From the NCBI GenBank assembly GCA_039185015.1, contig JBCDAU010000024.1, positions 1 through 64,000 on the forward strand: a stretch of 64,000 nucleotides of DNA, given 5' to 3'. This DNA is from JBCBSZ01 sp039185015. GTDB taxonomy: Bacteria; Actinomycetota; Acidimicrobiia; Acidimicrobiales; Poriferisodalaceae. Made by a program: the position numbers and the translations under genes. Positions 42,671 to 51,578 of this stretch are shown here, piece by piece (the first letter of the stretch is position 1; every line of letters begins with the position of its first letter). A model generated the notes under the pieces. The model saw nothing but the letters and a program-made list of their open reading frames with translations. It did no database searches and was not told the DNA's origin.

Positions 42671-45000
42671 GCGAGCCTGCAGGTCACCGACGGGTGCTCC
42701 TCGTCGGCGGGGGCGGACGCGAGCACGCGCTCGCCGAGGCGTTGTCCCGGTCCCCGCGGCTCGAGCGTCTCGTGGTCGCACCGGGCAACGCCGGCACGGC
42801 CGAGTGGAACGTCGAGCTCGATGTCGCCGACCACGCTGCCGTCGTGGCCTACTGCGCAGCGGAAGCCATCGACCTCGTCGTCGTCGGGCCCGAGGCGCCG
42901 CTCGTCGCGGGGCTCGTCGACGATCTCGCCGCTGCGGGCGTGGCCGCCTTCGGTCCATCCGCCCGTGCGGCCACCCTCGAGGGCTCCAAGGCCCGTACCC
43001 GGGAGTTCGCCGACCGGTGGTCGATCCCGTCGCCCCGATCGGCGAGCTTCCTCGACGTCGTCGCCGCCGAGGATCACGTCCGCACCTGCGGCTACCCGGT
43101 CGTGGTGAAGGCCGACGGCCTCGCCGCCGGCAAGGGCGTGATCGTCCCCGACGACGAGGCCGAGGCGCTCGCCGCGGTCCGTTCGATCATGCACGACCGG
43201 TCGGTTGGTGACGCCGGCGCTCGGGTCGTGCTCGAGGAGCGCCTCGCCGGCCCGGAGGTCTCCCTGATCGGGCTGTGCGACGGCGCCCGCGTCGTGGCCA
43301 TGCCCCCGGCTCAGGATCACAAGCGGGCCCTCGATGGCGATCGGGGGCCCAACACCGGCGGCATGGGTGCCTTCGCCCCGACACCGACCTGCTCGCCCGA
43401 GCTGGCCGCCGAGCTCACGGAGGTGTTCCTGCAGCGGGCGGTCGACGGCCTCGCCGCCGAGGGCACCCCGTACGTCGGTGCCCTCTACGCCGGGCTGATG
43501 CTGACCGACGACGGTCCCCGCCTCCTCGAGTACAACTGCCGCTTCGGTGACCCCGAGGCCCAGGTGCTGCTGCCACTGGTGGACACACCCTTGCTCGACG
43601 TCGTCGAGGCCTGCGTCACCGGATCGCTCGACCCGTCGTCGGTCGAGGTCAGCGCCGGTGCCGCCGCGACGGTCGTGGTTGCCTCGGGCGGCTATCCGGG
43701 TCCGATCGAGACCGGACGCCCGATCACCGGCATCGACGAGGCCGACGAGATCGCCGCCGTCTTCCACGCCGGCACGGTCGAGCGCGGCGGGCAGGTCGTG
43801 ACCTCCGGCGGGCGGGTGCTCGCGGTGACCGGGGTCGGCGGTGACCTCGGCGATGCGCTCGACCGGGCCTATGCCGGGGTCGAGCGCATCGGGTTCGAGG
43901 GCGCCCAGCACCGCACCGACATCGGTGCCGCCGCTCGCCGCCACCGCGCTGCGTCGCCCACCACCGCCCCTCCCGTCGGCGGTGATCCCTACGCCGCCGC
44001 CGGGGTCGACATCGCCGCCGGGGAGGAGGCCGTCGATCGGATCGCTCGACGCGTCGCCGCCACCCATGACCATCGGGTGCTGCGGGGCATCGGCTCCTTC
44101 GGTGGTGCGATGTCGCTCGCCGCTGCCGCCGAGCTGGACGACCCGGTGCTCGTGGCCTCGACCGACGGCGTCGGCACCAAGACCCTCCTCGCTGCGGCCC
44201 ACGATCGCTGGGAGGTCGTCGGCGCCGACATCGTCCACCACGGTGTCGACGACGTGCTGGTGCAGGGCGCCCGTCCCCTCGCCTTCCTCGACACCGTCGC
44301 CGCCGGACGGCTCGACCCCGCCGTGGTCGAGCGCATCGTGGGCGGCATGGCCGATGCCTGCCTCGGCGTCGGGTGCGTCCTGCTCGGCGGCGAGACCGCC
44401 GAGATGCCGGGCGTCCTCGAACCCGGCGCCGTCGACGTCGCCGGCACGATGCTCGGTCTCGTGGACCGCGGCGAGTTGCTGCCCCGATCGACCCTCGGAG
44501 CCGGTCACGTCCTGGTCGGCCTCGCCGCCGACGGCCTCCACACCAACGGCTGGTCCCTGGTCCGCCGACTGCTCGCGGATCGAGACCTCACCGAACCCCG
44601 CCCTGGCGGCGACATCGCGCTGGTCGACGAGCTGCTCGTCTCCCACCGGTCCTACCTCGCGCCGCTCGACAAGGCGCTCGGCGCCGGTCTGATCGATGGG
44701 CTCGCCCACATCACCGGCGGTGGCATCCCCGGCAACCTGAGTCGGGTGCTGACCGACGGTGTGGGCGCCGAGGTCGACCTGTCCACCTGGGAGATCCCGG
44801 CGCTCCAGCGGTGGTTGATCGACGAGGCGGACATCTCGATCGACGACGCCTCGACGATCTGGAACCTCGGCATCGGCATGATCGCCGTCGTCCACCCCGA
44901 ACGGCTCGACGAGCTGCTCTCCGCGATCGACGAGCCGGTCGCCGTCGTCGGCGAGCTGACGGCCGGTGCAGGTGTGCGGCTGCGGCACGGGAGCGTCTGA
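42667..45000 (+). CDS. purDM: GAR synthetase-AIR synthetase fusion (PurD-PurM)
   Basis: One 777-aa reading frame holds two enzymes. Residues 8-425 are PurD: VLLVGGGGREHALAEAL, GPEAPLVAGL, KADGLAAGKGV, GGMGAFAPTP and LLEYNCRFGDPEAQ. After a short Pro/Ala-rich linker (about 424-436), residues 437-777 are PurM: DPYAAAGVDIAAGEEAVDRI, STDGVGTKTLLAA, LGGETAEMPGVLEPG, ITGGGIPGNLSRVL and IWNLGIGMIAVV. The frame is continuous with no stop or shift at the junction. The enzymes catalyse steps 2 and 5. purN (step 3) follows with a 1-nt overlap. Animals have the same order in one protein, GARS-AIRS-GART. Confidence 0.96.
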   Translation: MSEPAGHRRVLLVGGGGREHALAEALSRSPRLERLVVAPGNAGTAEWNVELDVADHAAVVAYCAAEAIDLVVVGPEAPLVAGLVDDLAAAGVAAFGPSARAATLEGSKARTREFADRWSIPSPRSASFLDVVAAEDHVRTCGYPVVVKADGLAAGKGVIVPDDEAEALAAVRSIMHDRSVGDAGARVVLEERLAGPEVSLIGLCDGARVVAMPPAQDHKRALDGDRGPNTGGMGAFAPTPTCSPELAAELTEVFLQRAVDGLAAEGTPYVGALYAGLMLTDDGPRLLEYNCRFGDPEAQVLLPLVDTPLLDVVEACVTGSLDPSSVEVSAGAAATVVVASGGYPGPIETGRPITGIDEADEIAAVFHAGTVERGGQVVTSGGRVLAVTGVGGDLGDALDRAYAGVERIGFEGAQHRTDIGAAARRHRAASPTTAPPVGGDPYAAAGVDIAAGEEAVDRIARRVAATHDHRVLRGIGSFGGAMSLAAAAELDDPVLVASTDGVGTKTLLAAAHDRWEVVGADIVHHGVDDVLVQGARPLAFLDTVAAGRLDPAVVERIVGGMADACLGVGCVLLGGETAEMPGVLEPGAVDVAGTMLGLVDRGELLPRSTLGAGHVLVGLAADGLHTNGWSLVRRLLADRDLTEPRPGGDIALVDELLVSHRSYLAPLDKALGAGLIDGLAHITGGGIPGNLSRVLTDGVGAEVDLSTWEIPALQRWLIDEADISIDDASTIWNLGIGMIAVVHPERLDELLSAIDEPVAVVGELTAGAGVRLRHGSV

Positions 45001-45605
45001 TGCAGCGTCCCCGGCTGGTCGTGCTCGCCTCCGGTGGTGGCTCCAACCTCGGTGCCGTCCTGGCCGCCTGCCGATGCGGGGGGCTCGAGGCCGACGTCAT
45101 CGCCGTCGTGTCCGACCGGGCGGGGGCCGGTGCGCTCGACCGGGCCCGTGCCGCGGGCGTCCCCCGGCACCACCTCCCCGCAGCCGGGCGGGAGCGATCC
45201 GACTACGACGCCGAGCTCGCCCGCCTCGTCGCCAGCTACTCGCCCGACTGGGTGGTGCTCGCCGGTTGGATGCGCATCCTCACGATGTCGTTCCTGGCCC
45301 GGTTCCCGGACCGGGTCGTCAACCTCCACCCGGCGCTGCCCGGTGAGCTGCCCGGGGTCCGGGCCATCGAACGGGCGTGGGACGAAGCGCAGTCCGGTCA
45401 GCGCGATCGCACAGGGATCATGGTGCACCTGGTCCCCGACGAGGAGGTCGATGCCGGCCCCGTCCTCGGTACCGTCGAGGTGGAGATCCGACCCAGCGAC
45501 ACCCTCGACGATCTCGCCACCCGGATGCACGCCGCCGAGCATCGGTTGCTCGTCGACGTCCTCCGCCAACTCACCTCCCCCGCACCGACAGGAGCCCAGC
45601 CATGA
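45000..45605 (+). CDS. purN: Phosphoribosylglycinamide formyltransferase
   Basis: A 201-aa folate-dependent GAR transformylase. LASGGGSNLGAVL is the phosphate loop; VNLHPALPGE carries the catalytic Asn and His; VDAGPVLG carries the catalytic Asp. The ATG shares its A with the purDM stop (TGATG) and the stop overlaps guaB (ATGA), so it is tightly coupled on both sides. It completes the set found in the animal GART polypeptide. Confidence 0.97.
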   Translation: MQRPRLVVLASGGGSNLGAVLAACRCGGLEADVIAVVSDRAGAGALDRARAAGVPRHHLPAAGRERSDYDAELARLVASYSPDWVVLAGWMRILTMSFLARFPDRVVNLHPALPGELPGVRAIERAWDEAQSGQRDRTGIMVHLVPDEEVDAGPVLGTVEVEIRPSDTLDDLATRMHAAEHRLLVDVLRQLTSPAPTGAQP

Positions 45606-47077
45606 ACGACGAGCTGTTCGCTGCCTTCGAGGCCCTCACGTTCGACGACGTCCTGGTCGTCCCCGGCTGGAGTGACGTGCTGCCCGACGAGGTCGAGGTG
45701 TCGACCTCGCTCGCCGGACTCGATCTCAAGACCCCGGTGCTGTCGGCGGCGATGGACACCGTCACCGAAGCACCGCTGGCGGTCGCGCTCGCTCGTGAGG
45801 GTGGCATCGGCGTCCTGCACCGCAACCTCACCGTCGACGAGCAGGCGACCGAGGTCGAGCGGGTGAAGCGCGCGCAGTCCGGGCTCATCGACGCGCCGAT
45901 CTCGCTCCCGCCCGATGCCAGCCTCATCGAGGCCGAGGAGATGATGGGCCGGGTCCGCATCTCGGGCGTGCCGATCGTCGACGACGGCGGTCGACTGGTC
46001 GGGATCCTCACGAACCGCGACATCCGGTTCGTCGATGGCGACGACTGGTCCCGGTCCATCGACCAGTTCATGACCCCCGCCGATCGGTTGGTGACCGCCC
46101 CGATGGGCACCACCCTCGAGCAGGCCCGCGACATCCTCCACGAGCACCGCATCGAGAAGCTGCCGCTGGTCGACAGCGACGGGATGCTCCAGGGGCTCAT
46201 CACGGTGAAGGACATCGTGAAGCGGCTCCAGAAGCCCGACGCGACCCTCGACGACAACGGTCGCCTCCGTGTCGGTGCCGCCGTCGGGGTCACCGACACC
46301 AAGGAGCGGGTCGATGCGCTCTACAGCGCCGGCGTGGATCTCGTCGTCGTCGACACCGCCCACGGGCACACGTCCGGGGTGCTCGGTGCCGTGCGCGAGA
46401 TCCGGGCCAACTGGCCCGATCTGCGGATCGTCGCCGGCAACGTCGTCACCGCCGAGGGCGTGCGCGCGCTCGTCGACGCAGGTGCCGACGTCGTGAAGGT
46501 CGGAGTGGGCGCCGGTTCGATCTGCACCACCCGCGTGGTCGCCGGCGCCGGCATGCCGCAGCTCACCGCCATCCACGAGTGCGCCCGAGAGGCGGCGTCG
46601 ACCGGGACCCCGATCATCGCCGACGGTGGCCTCACCACCTCGGGCGACGTGGTGAAGGCCTTCGTCGCCGGTGCGAACGCCGTGATGGTCGGCAACCTGC
46701 TCGCCGGCACCGACGAGGCTCCCGGCGACCTCGAGCTCGTCGAGGGCGCGATGTGGAAGGTCTACCGGGGCATGGGCTCGGCGGGCGCGATGCGGGGTCG
46801 GGCGGCCGATCGGTACCAGTCGGGTGCCGGCGGCGGGACGACGGGCACCGGGAAGCACGTCGCCGAGGGCGTCGAGGCCCGGGTGCGGTACGCCGGCGCC
46901 CTCGCCGACCTGCTCGGTCAACTCGTGGGCGGGTTGAAGTCGGGCATGGGCTACGCCGGGGCGGCATCGCTGGCCGACCTGCGCGAGCGCACGCGGTTGG
47001 TGCGCATCACCGGCGCCGGGCTGCGCGAATCGCATCCTCACGACGTCGACGTCGTTCGCGACGGCCTCCCGCGGTGA
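45602..47077 (+). CDS. guaB: IMP dehydrogenase
   Basis: A 491-aa enzyme oxidising IMP to XMP with NAD. TIM barrel with TFDDVLVVPG, catalytic Cys in GAGSICTTRVV (near 309), GAMRGRAADRYQ flap; two CBS domains are inserted (about 90-205), the site where purine nucleotides regulate the enzyme. It ends the purine operon, so IMP made by other enzymes can be steered toward GMP. Followed by a strong hairpin. Confidence 0.97.
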   Translation: MNDELFAAFEALTFDDVLVVPGWSDVLPDEVEVSTSLAGLDLKTPVLSAAMDTVTEAPLAVALAREGGIGVLHRNLTVDEQATEVERVKRAQSGLIDAPISLPPDASLIEAEEMMGRVRISGVPIVDDGGRLVGILTNRDIRFVDGDDWSRSIDQFMTPADRLVTAPMGTTLEQARDILHEHRIEKLPLVDSDGMLQGLITVKDIVKRLQKPDATLDDNGRLRVGAAVGVTDTKERVDALYSAGVDLVVVDTAHGHTSGVLGAVREIRANWPDLRIVAGNVVTAEGVRALVDAGADVVKVGVGAGSICTTRVVAGAGMPQLTAIHECAREAASTGTPIIADGGLTTSGDVVKAFVAGANAVMVGNLLAGTDEAPGDLELVEGAMWKVYRGMGSAGAMRGRAADRYQSGAGGGTTGTGKHVAEGVEARVRYAGALADLLGQLVGGLKSGMGYAGAASLADLRERTRLVRITGAGLRESHPHDVDVVRDGLPR

Positions 47078-47080
47078 GCC

Positions 47081-47103
47081 GGGGGCGGGTGGAATCCGCC
47101 CCC
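47081..47103 (+). terminator. Terminator-like hairpin after the purine operon
   Basis: GGGGGCGG-GTGGAAT-CCGCCCCC is a perfect 8-bp GC stem 4 nt after the guaB stop. There is no T-run. It separates the operon from the DUF3179 gene, which starts 22 nt later. Confidence 0.55.
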
Positions 47104-47124
47104 GCCCCAGCCGGTTGACCACAC

Positions 47125-48525
47125 ATGTCTCGCCGGGCCCTCGTCGTCGCCATGGTGGCGATCGCGGCGGTCGCCGCCGTCGTCTTCGGCATCGTCGGGG
47201 ATGGCAGCGACGAGGACGAGACCGTCCTGCCGGTCAGCGACGGGCCATCACCGACCAACCCGCCCCTGCCGCCTGCGCCCATCTCGCCGACCGGACCGGT
47301 CAGCGAGGAGGTCCGAGCTGCCCTCGACTCGCTCGTCTCCGATCCCCTCGGCGTCCGCCTCACCGAGTTCGAGACGCTCGGTGCGTCCGGGGATCCTCGC
47401 ATCGCCTGGCAGCTCGTCGACCACATGCGCATCACGATCGGGTTCCCGGGTGAGACGTTCTCGAGCAATGCCGTCGCCGACCTGCTGGGTCTGAGCCGGA
47501 TCGAGGCCCGCCTGCTCCGCGACCCGGACGCCGACCCCGATGCGGTCGGTCTGGCGTGGGCCGACTGGACCGACCTGCTCCTCGCCTGGGACGTGCCCAC
47601 GACCCAGGACTACGTCGACGACAAGCGCGAGCTGCTCGCCCAGGTCGATCCGGGCTTTGCCGTGTTCGTGACCGACGACGACGCTCTCGACTGGCGGCGC
47701 GTCACGTGGGGTGGGGTCGAGCGCGACGGCATCCCGACCCTCGTCGATCCGATCGTGACCGCCGCCGAGGAGGCCGCCTGGTTGCCCGATGACGAGATGA
47801 TCCTCGGGCTCGTCGTCGACGGCGAGGCACGCGCGTACCCCCAGCGTCACCTCGACGTCCACGAGATCGCCGAGGACACCCTCGGCGATCGGCGCGTGCA
47901 CGTCACCCTCTGCACCCTCTGTGGCTCGGCGGTGGCCTTCGACACGACCGACGTGCCCGGTGTCGGTCCGCTGCGGTTGCGGACCTCGGGGCTGCTCGAG
48001 TCATCGAACAAGCTGATGTTCGATCCCGAGACGGAGTCGCTCCTCCGGCAGTTCTCCGGCGACGCGGTGACCGGCGAGCTGCTCGACGCAGGGATCGAGC
48101 TGCCGATCCTGGCGCTCACGGTCACTTCCCGGAGCGACTGGCGTGAGGCACACCCCGACACGACCGTTCTCGCCGAGGACCCCGGCACCGGTCGGGGCTA
48201 CACGCCCGGTGTCCTCGAGGCCCGAGACGGCGACGGCCCGATCTTCCCGGTCGGCGACATCGACGGCCGGCTCCCGTCCAACCTCGACGTGCTCGGCGTC
48301 GACGGACCCGAGGGGCCCGTGGCCTTCGAGCCCGAGGCCCTCGACGCCGTCCTCGCCGACGGACCGGTCCTCGTCGCCGGCATCCGGATCGACGCCGCCG
48401 ATGGCCGCCCACGCTTCATGACGGTCGATGGAGACGAGCTGACACCGCTGTCGACCCGATGGTTCGCCTGGGCGCAGCGCAGCCCCGACACGGCGATCTG
48501 GCCGGCCGAGGCTGCAGCATCGTGA
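47125..48525 (+). CDS. DUF3179 family exported protein
   Basis: A 466-aa protein with an N-terminal signal anchor (residues 5-24) and a Pro/Ser-rich spacer, then the DUF3179 domain: ILGLVVDGEARAYPQRHLDVHEIAED, VTLCTLCGSAVAFDTT with paired cysteines, and LLRQFSGDAVTGELL. DUF3179 proteins are extracytoplasmic and of unknown role; the CXXC pair hints at redox or metal binding, which is not established. Residues 60-190, before the domain, show no known motif. Confidence 0.85.
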   Translation: MSRRALVVAMVAIAAVAAVVFGIVGDGSDEDETVLPVSDGPSPTNPPLPPAPISPTGPVSEEVRAALDSLVSDPLGVRLTEFETLGASGDPRIAWQLVDHMRITIGFPGETFSSNAVADLLGLSRIEARLLRDPDADPDAVGLAWADWTDLLLAWDVPTTQDYVDDKRELLAQVDPGFAVFVTDDDALDWRRVTWGGVERDGIPTLVDPIVTAAEEAAWLPDDEMILGLVVDGEARAYPQRHLDVHEIAEDTLGDRRVHVTLCTLCGSAVAFDTTDVPGVGPLRLRTSGLLESSNKLMFDPETESLLRQFSGDAVTGELLDAGIELPILALTVTSRSDWREAHPDTTVLAEDPGTGRGYTPGVLEARDGDGPIFPVGDIDGRLPSNLDVLGVDGPEGPVAFEPEALDAVLADGPVLVAGIRIDAADGRPRFMTVDGDELTPLSTRWFAWAQRSPDTAIWPAEAAAS

Positions 48526-48549
48526 TCCGGGCCGCGTAGCCTCACGGGC

Positions 48550-49056
48550 GTGGACGACGTCACGGACGACCCGGAAGACGACCGGGAGCTCGAGAGCGCC
48601 CCTCCGCCCCCGAAGCCGTCCATGGGTCGGCGTGCCGGTGCGAGGGTGCTCGACGCGATCATCGTCGTCGGCGTCTCGATCGCGATCGGCCTGCCCTTCA
48701 CCGAGGAGGTCGAGGTCGACGGCGAGACCCAGCTCCGTCTGCCGGTCGGCATCATCGTCGCCGGGTTCCTCCTCGCCCTGATCTATGAGGTCGGGTGCGT
48801 CGCATGGCGGGGGCAGACCCCCGGCAAGATCACGCTCGGCCTGCGGGTCGTCGACGTGCACACCGGGGAGAAGCCGACCTGGGGTCAAGCGTTCCGGCGG
48901 TGGGCCCTGCCCGGCATCCTCAGCTACGCGTTCGCTGCTCAGCTCGGGCTGATCATCTCGGCGGTGATCTACGCGACGGGCTTCTTCGATCCCGAAGGGC
49001 GCAACTGGCCCGACAAGATCGCCCGCACCCGCGTGGTCGACGTCAACCGGAGCTGA
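48550..49056 (+). CDS. RDD family membrane protein
   Basis: A 168-aa protein: acidic Pro-rich N-terminus, then the RDD domain with RRAGARVLDAIIVVGVSIAIGL (Arg and Asp of the signature), a second helix (VGIIVAGFLLALIYEVGCVAWRGQTPGKITLGLRVVD) and a third (SYAFAAQLGLIISAVIYATGF). RDD proteins are small membrane proteins, some linked to transport. Function unknown. GTG start. Its last 14 nt overlap the convergent neighbour. Confidence 0.87.
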   Translation: MDDVTDDPEDDRELESAPPPPKPSMGRRAGARVLDAIIVVGVSIAIGLPFTEEVEVDGETQLRLPVGIIVAGFLLALIYEVGCVAWRGQTPGKITLGLRVVDVHTGEKPTWGQAFRRWALPGILSYAFAAQLGLIISAVIYATGFFDPEGRNWPDKIARTRVVDVNRS

Positions 49057-49840
49057 GCCTGGTCAGGCCGGCCCGGAGCCCGTGGAGGACGGTGGCCAGG
49101 GCGACGTAGGCCACGACGAGCCCGAGCGCCAACCCCACCCGTCCGTTCGCACCGGCTTCGACCCAGCGCACGGACAACGGATCCTGGAGGTCGCGCCAGG
49201 CGAAGCTCGCCCCGAGGACGGCGAGCACCGCACCTCCGGCACCGATCCAGGGCGTCGCCCTCGCCCGCCTGGCCCCGACCTGACCGAGCGGGACCGACGG
49301 TGCCCGGAGTGCCCGATCGAGGTCGTCGAGCACCATCCCCACGAGCACGGCGTTGCCCAAGGGGACGAACCACGCTCCGATCGCGAACCCGCTGGGGAGG
49401 CGCAGTCCCGTCGCCCCGTGTCGTCGGACGATCGCGTCGATCCGGTGCAGGGCGGCGGCCGCGGTGATGACAGCGATGAGGCCGCCGATCCCGAGGACGA
49501 CGAGCCCGGACGACCAGGTCGCCTCCGCCCGGTCGAGCCGCTCGATCGTCGTCCGGATGGAGCGGAAGGCCACCAGGTCCCCGACGAGACGCCGTTGGGT
49601 GACACCGAACCAGAGCATGGTGACCGAGAGTCCGGCGACGGCCCATGCCATGGCCTCAGCGAGACCGATCAGGCGGAGCAGTCGCGGCGACGGGTCCAGG
49701 TGATCCGGCACGGGTGGGTGCTCGACGTCGAGCTCGGTGCCGCAGTGGCCGCAGAAGGTCGCGGTCAGCGACGTCGGCCGGTCGCAGGCCGGGCATCGTC
49801 GTTCGACCCGGTCGTTTCGTCGCCGGAGCGGAAGGCGCAC
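49043..49840 (-). CDS. Zinc-ribbon DUF4328-like membrane protein 1
   Basis: A 265-aa protein beginning with a basic patch and a CPAC...CGHC zinc ribbon (residues 14-36), followed by five to six helices with the signature GFAIGAWFVPLGNAVLVGMVLDDLDRA. It is the third gene of a same-strand tandem of three paralogues, 8 nt after the stop of the second. GTG start at 49840 chosen because upstream codons run into the neighbour. Role unknown; the ribbon suggests binding a partner or metal. Confidence 0.8.
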   Translation of the reverse strand: MRLPLRRRNDRVERRCPACDRPTSLTATFCGHCGTELDVEHPPVPDHLDPSPRLLRLIGLAEAMAWAVAGLSVTMLWFGVTQRRLVGDLVAFRSIRTTIERLDRAEATWSSGLVVLGIGGLIAVITAAAALHRIDAIVRRHGATGLRLPSGFAIGAWFVPLGNAVLVGMVLDDLDRALRAPSVPLGQVGARRARATPWIGAGGAVLAVLGASFAWRDLQDPLSVRWVEAGANGRVGLALGLVVAYVALATVLHGLRAGLTRLSSG

Positions 49841-49848
49841 GGGTCGCC

Positions 49849-50616
49849 TCAGCCGGCCCAGGTCCCGATCGTCGGCTCGGCGGGAGGTGCCGGCTCCGGC
49901 GGAGCGAGGAGCTGCCGCCGCAGCCTCACGGTGAAGACCACGACGATCGTCGCCGCAGCGATGTCGATCACGGCGAGCGCCAGCCGACCGTTCACGATCG
50001 TGGACAGCGCGTCGAAGTCGCCGAGTCCCACCGTGTCGGGGAGGGACAAGATGACGAAGCGGGACAGGACCCACGTGCTCGCCCAGACCGCCGGGAGCTT
50101 GCTCGAGCGTTGCTCCTTCCAGCCGTGCCCGATCGGCCGCCTCCGAGTGCGGGCCGCCCGTTCGAGATCGTCGAGGATCCGGGGCACGAGGAACAGGTTC
50201 GCGAACGGGATGAACCACCCCCCGATCGCGAAGCCGCGTCGGTGACGGAAGTCCTGTGCCCCGATGTCGGTGAGGCGGCCGTAGAGCTGGTAGGTCCAGG
50301 TGATCGTGAGCGCCAGCGCGGCCAGGAGCGCGATGAGCGACATCAGCTCCGTGGTCTGCCAGGTGTCCTCTGCGGTGACGAGCGCGTCGAGGGCAGCGGC
50401 GGAGCCGGTTCGCTCGACCTCGTCGAGCTCGGACCGCTGGCGCGTCACGAAGTAGAGCGAAGCGACGGCGAGCGCTCCGGACGCGCCGTGCAGCCAGGCC
50501 GAGGCGCTCAGCAGGGTCGGGACCGCTCCGAACACGTCATCACTCTCGGAGGAGCAGTCGTCGCACCGAGCGGTCTCGTGCGTCGTCCGGCTCCCGCAGT
50601 TGGTGCAGTACGCCAT
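49849..50616 (-). CDS. Zinc-ribbon DUF4328-like membrane protein 2
   Basis: A 255-aa paralogue: CTNCGSRTTHETARCDDC zinc ribbon (residues 4-21), then membrane helices with RGFAIGGWFIPFANLFLVPRILDDLERAAR, the DUF4328-like core, and a final helix pair with NGRLALAVIDI. Middle gene of the tandem; 41 nt separate it from the upstream paralogue. The shared pattern of a D...TW helix, WF(I/V)P..N motif and NGR(L/V)AL motif in all three indicates duplication. Confidence 0.85.
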   Translation of the reverse strand: MAYCTNCGSRTTHETARCDDCSSESDDVFGAVPTLLSASAWLHGASGALAVASLYFVTRQRSELDEVERTGSAAALDALVTAEDTWQTTELMSLIALLAALALTITWTYQLYGRLTDIGAQDFRHRRGFAIGGWFIPFANLFLVPRILDDLERAARTRRRPIGHGWKEQRSSKLPAVWASTWVLSRFVILSLPDTVGLGDFDALSTIVNGRLALAVIDIAAATIVVVFTVRLRRQLLAPPEPAPPAEPTIGTWAG

Positions 50617-50657
50617 GGCGTTCCTGTCGGACGGACCGGTACGCGGTGAAGAGCCGA

Positions 50658-51542
50658 TCAGGCCTCGGCCGTGCTCGCCGGTTCCGCCATCGCCGTGACC
50701 GTGTCGAGCTGGCGTCGCACCCGGCGGACGTAGAGCGCCAGGGCCGTCATGGCGAGGAGCGTCACGAAGCCCAGCGCGACTCGTCCGTTCGCCAGGTTCT
50801 CGGCGTCGGACTGGCTGAGGATGCCCTCGTCGTCGCTGGTCGATGCGCCGATGGCGGCGTAGACGAAGATCGCCGACGCGGTCCAGAGCCAGACCATCCA
50901 GGCCGTCCGCCGTTGCTTCCACGCAGAGCCGATCGGGACCCCGTTCGCCCGCGATGCCCGCTCGACGTCGGAGAGGATCAGGTTCAGGAGCACCACGTTG
51001 GCGACCGGGATGAACCAGCCACCGATGGTGAAGCCCCGCGCGAGGCGAAGCCCCGTCGCGCCCAGCGAGCGCACCTGACCGTCGGCCCGGTACAGCCAGA
51101 TGACCATGAGCACGAACGAGGCGATGCCGATGAAGACACCGAACGCGATCAGACCGGCCCAGGTGTCCTCGGCGTCGACGAGGTCCTGGAGCAGATCGAA
51201 GTCGGTGACGAACTGACCGAGCTCGTCGACCAGTTGCCGTTGTCGAACGGCGAAGAAGATCGTCGGAAGCTGGATGAGCGCCATCGCCCAGGTGATGCCC
51301 TCGGCCCACCCGCCGAGGGTGCGGAGCCCACCGCGACCGAACGAGGCGCGAGGTGTCGCGGCATCGGCCGGCGCCGGTGCGCCCGGCGGCGTCGGCTGCT
51401 CGGTCGGGGGGACGCCGGGGATCCGGACCGTCGCCGACGGATCGGCCGGCCGGGTCGACGACGCCGGCGCACCACAACTCCCGCAGAACTGCCAATCGGG
51501 TTCGAGCTCCCGCCCGCAGGCGGTGCAGTAGACGTCAGCCAC
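50658..51542 (-). CDS. Zinc-ribbon DUF4328-like membrane protein 3
   Basis: A 294-aa paralogue and first gene of the tandem. CTACGRELEPDWQFCGSCG (residues 6-24) is a clean zinc ribbon; a Pro/Ala-rich linker of about 40 residues follows, then helices with GFTIGGWFIPVANVVLLNLILSDVERASR and NGRVALGF. It lies 36 nt downstream of the acyl-CoA dehydrogenase stop, so read-through from that gene is possible. Confidence 0.86.
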   Translation of the reverse strand: MADVYCTACGRELEPDWQFCGSCGAPASSTRPADPSATVRIPGVPPTEQPTPPGAPAPADAATPRASFGRGGLRTLGGWAEGITWAMALIQLPTIFFAVRQRQLVDELGQFVTDFDLLQDLVDAEDTWAGLIAFGVFIGIASFVLMVIWLYRADGQVRSLGATGLRLARGFTIGGWFIPVANVVLLNLILSDVERASRANGVPIGSAWKQRRTAWMVWLWTASAIFVYAAIGASTSDDEGILSQSDAENLANGRVALGFVTLLAMTALALYVRRVRRQLDTVTAMAEPASTAEA

Positions 51543-51578
51543 GCAGCACAGGATGGACGATCGCCACCCGTGCGTGCG

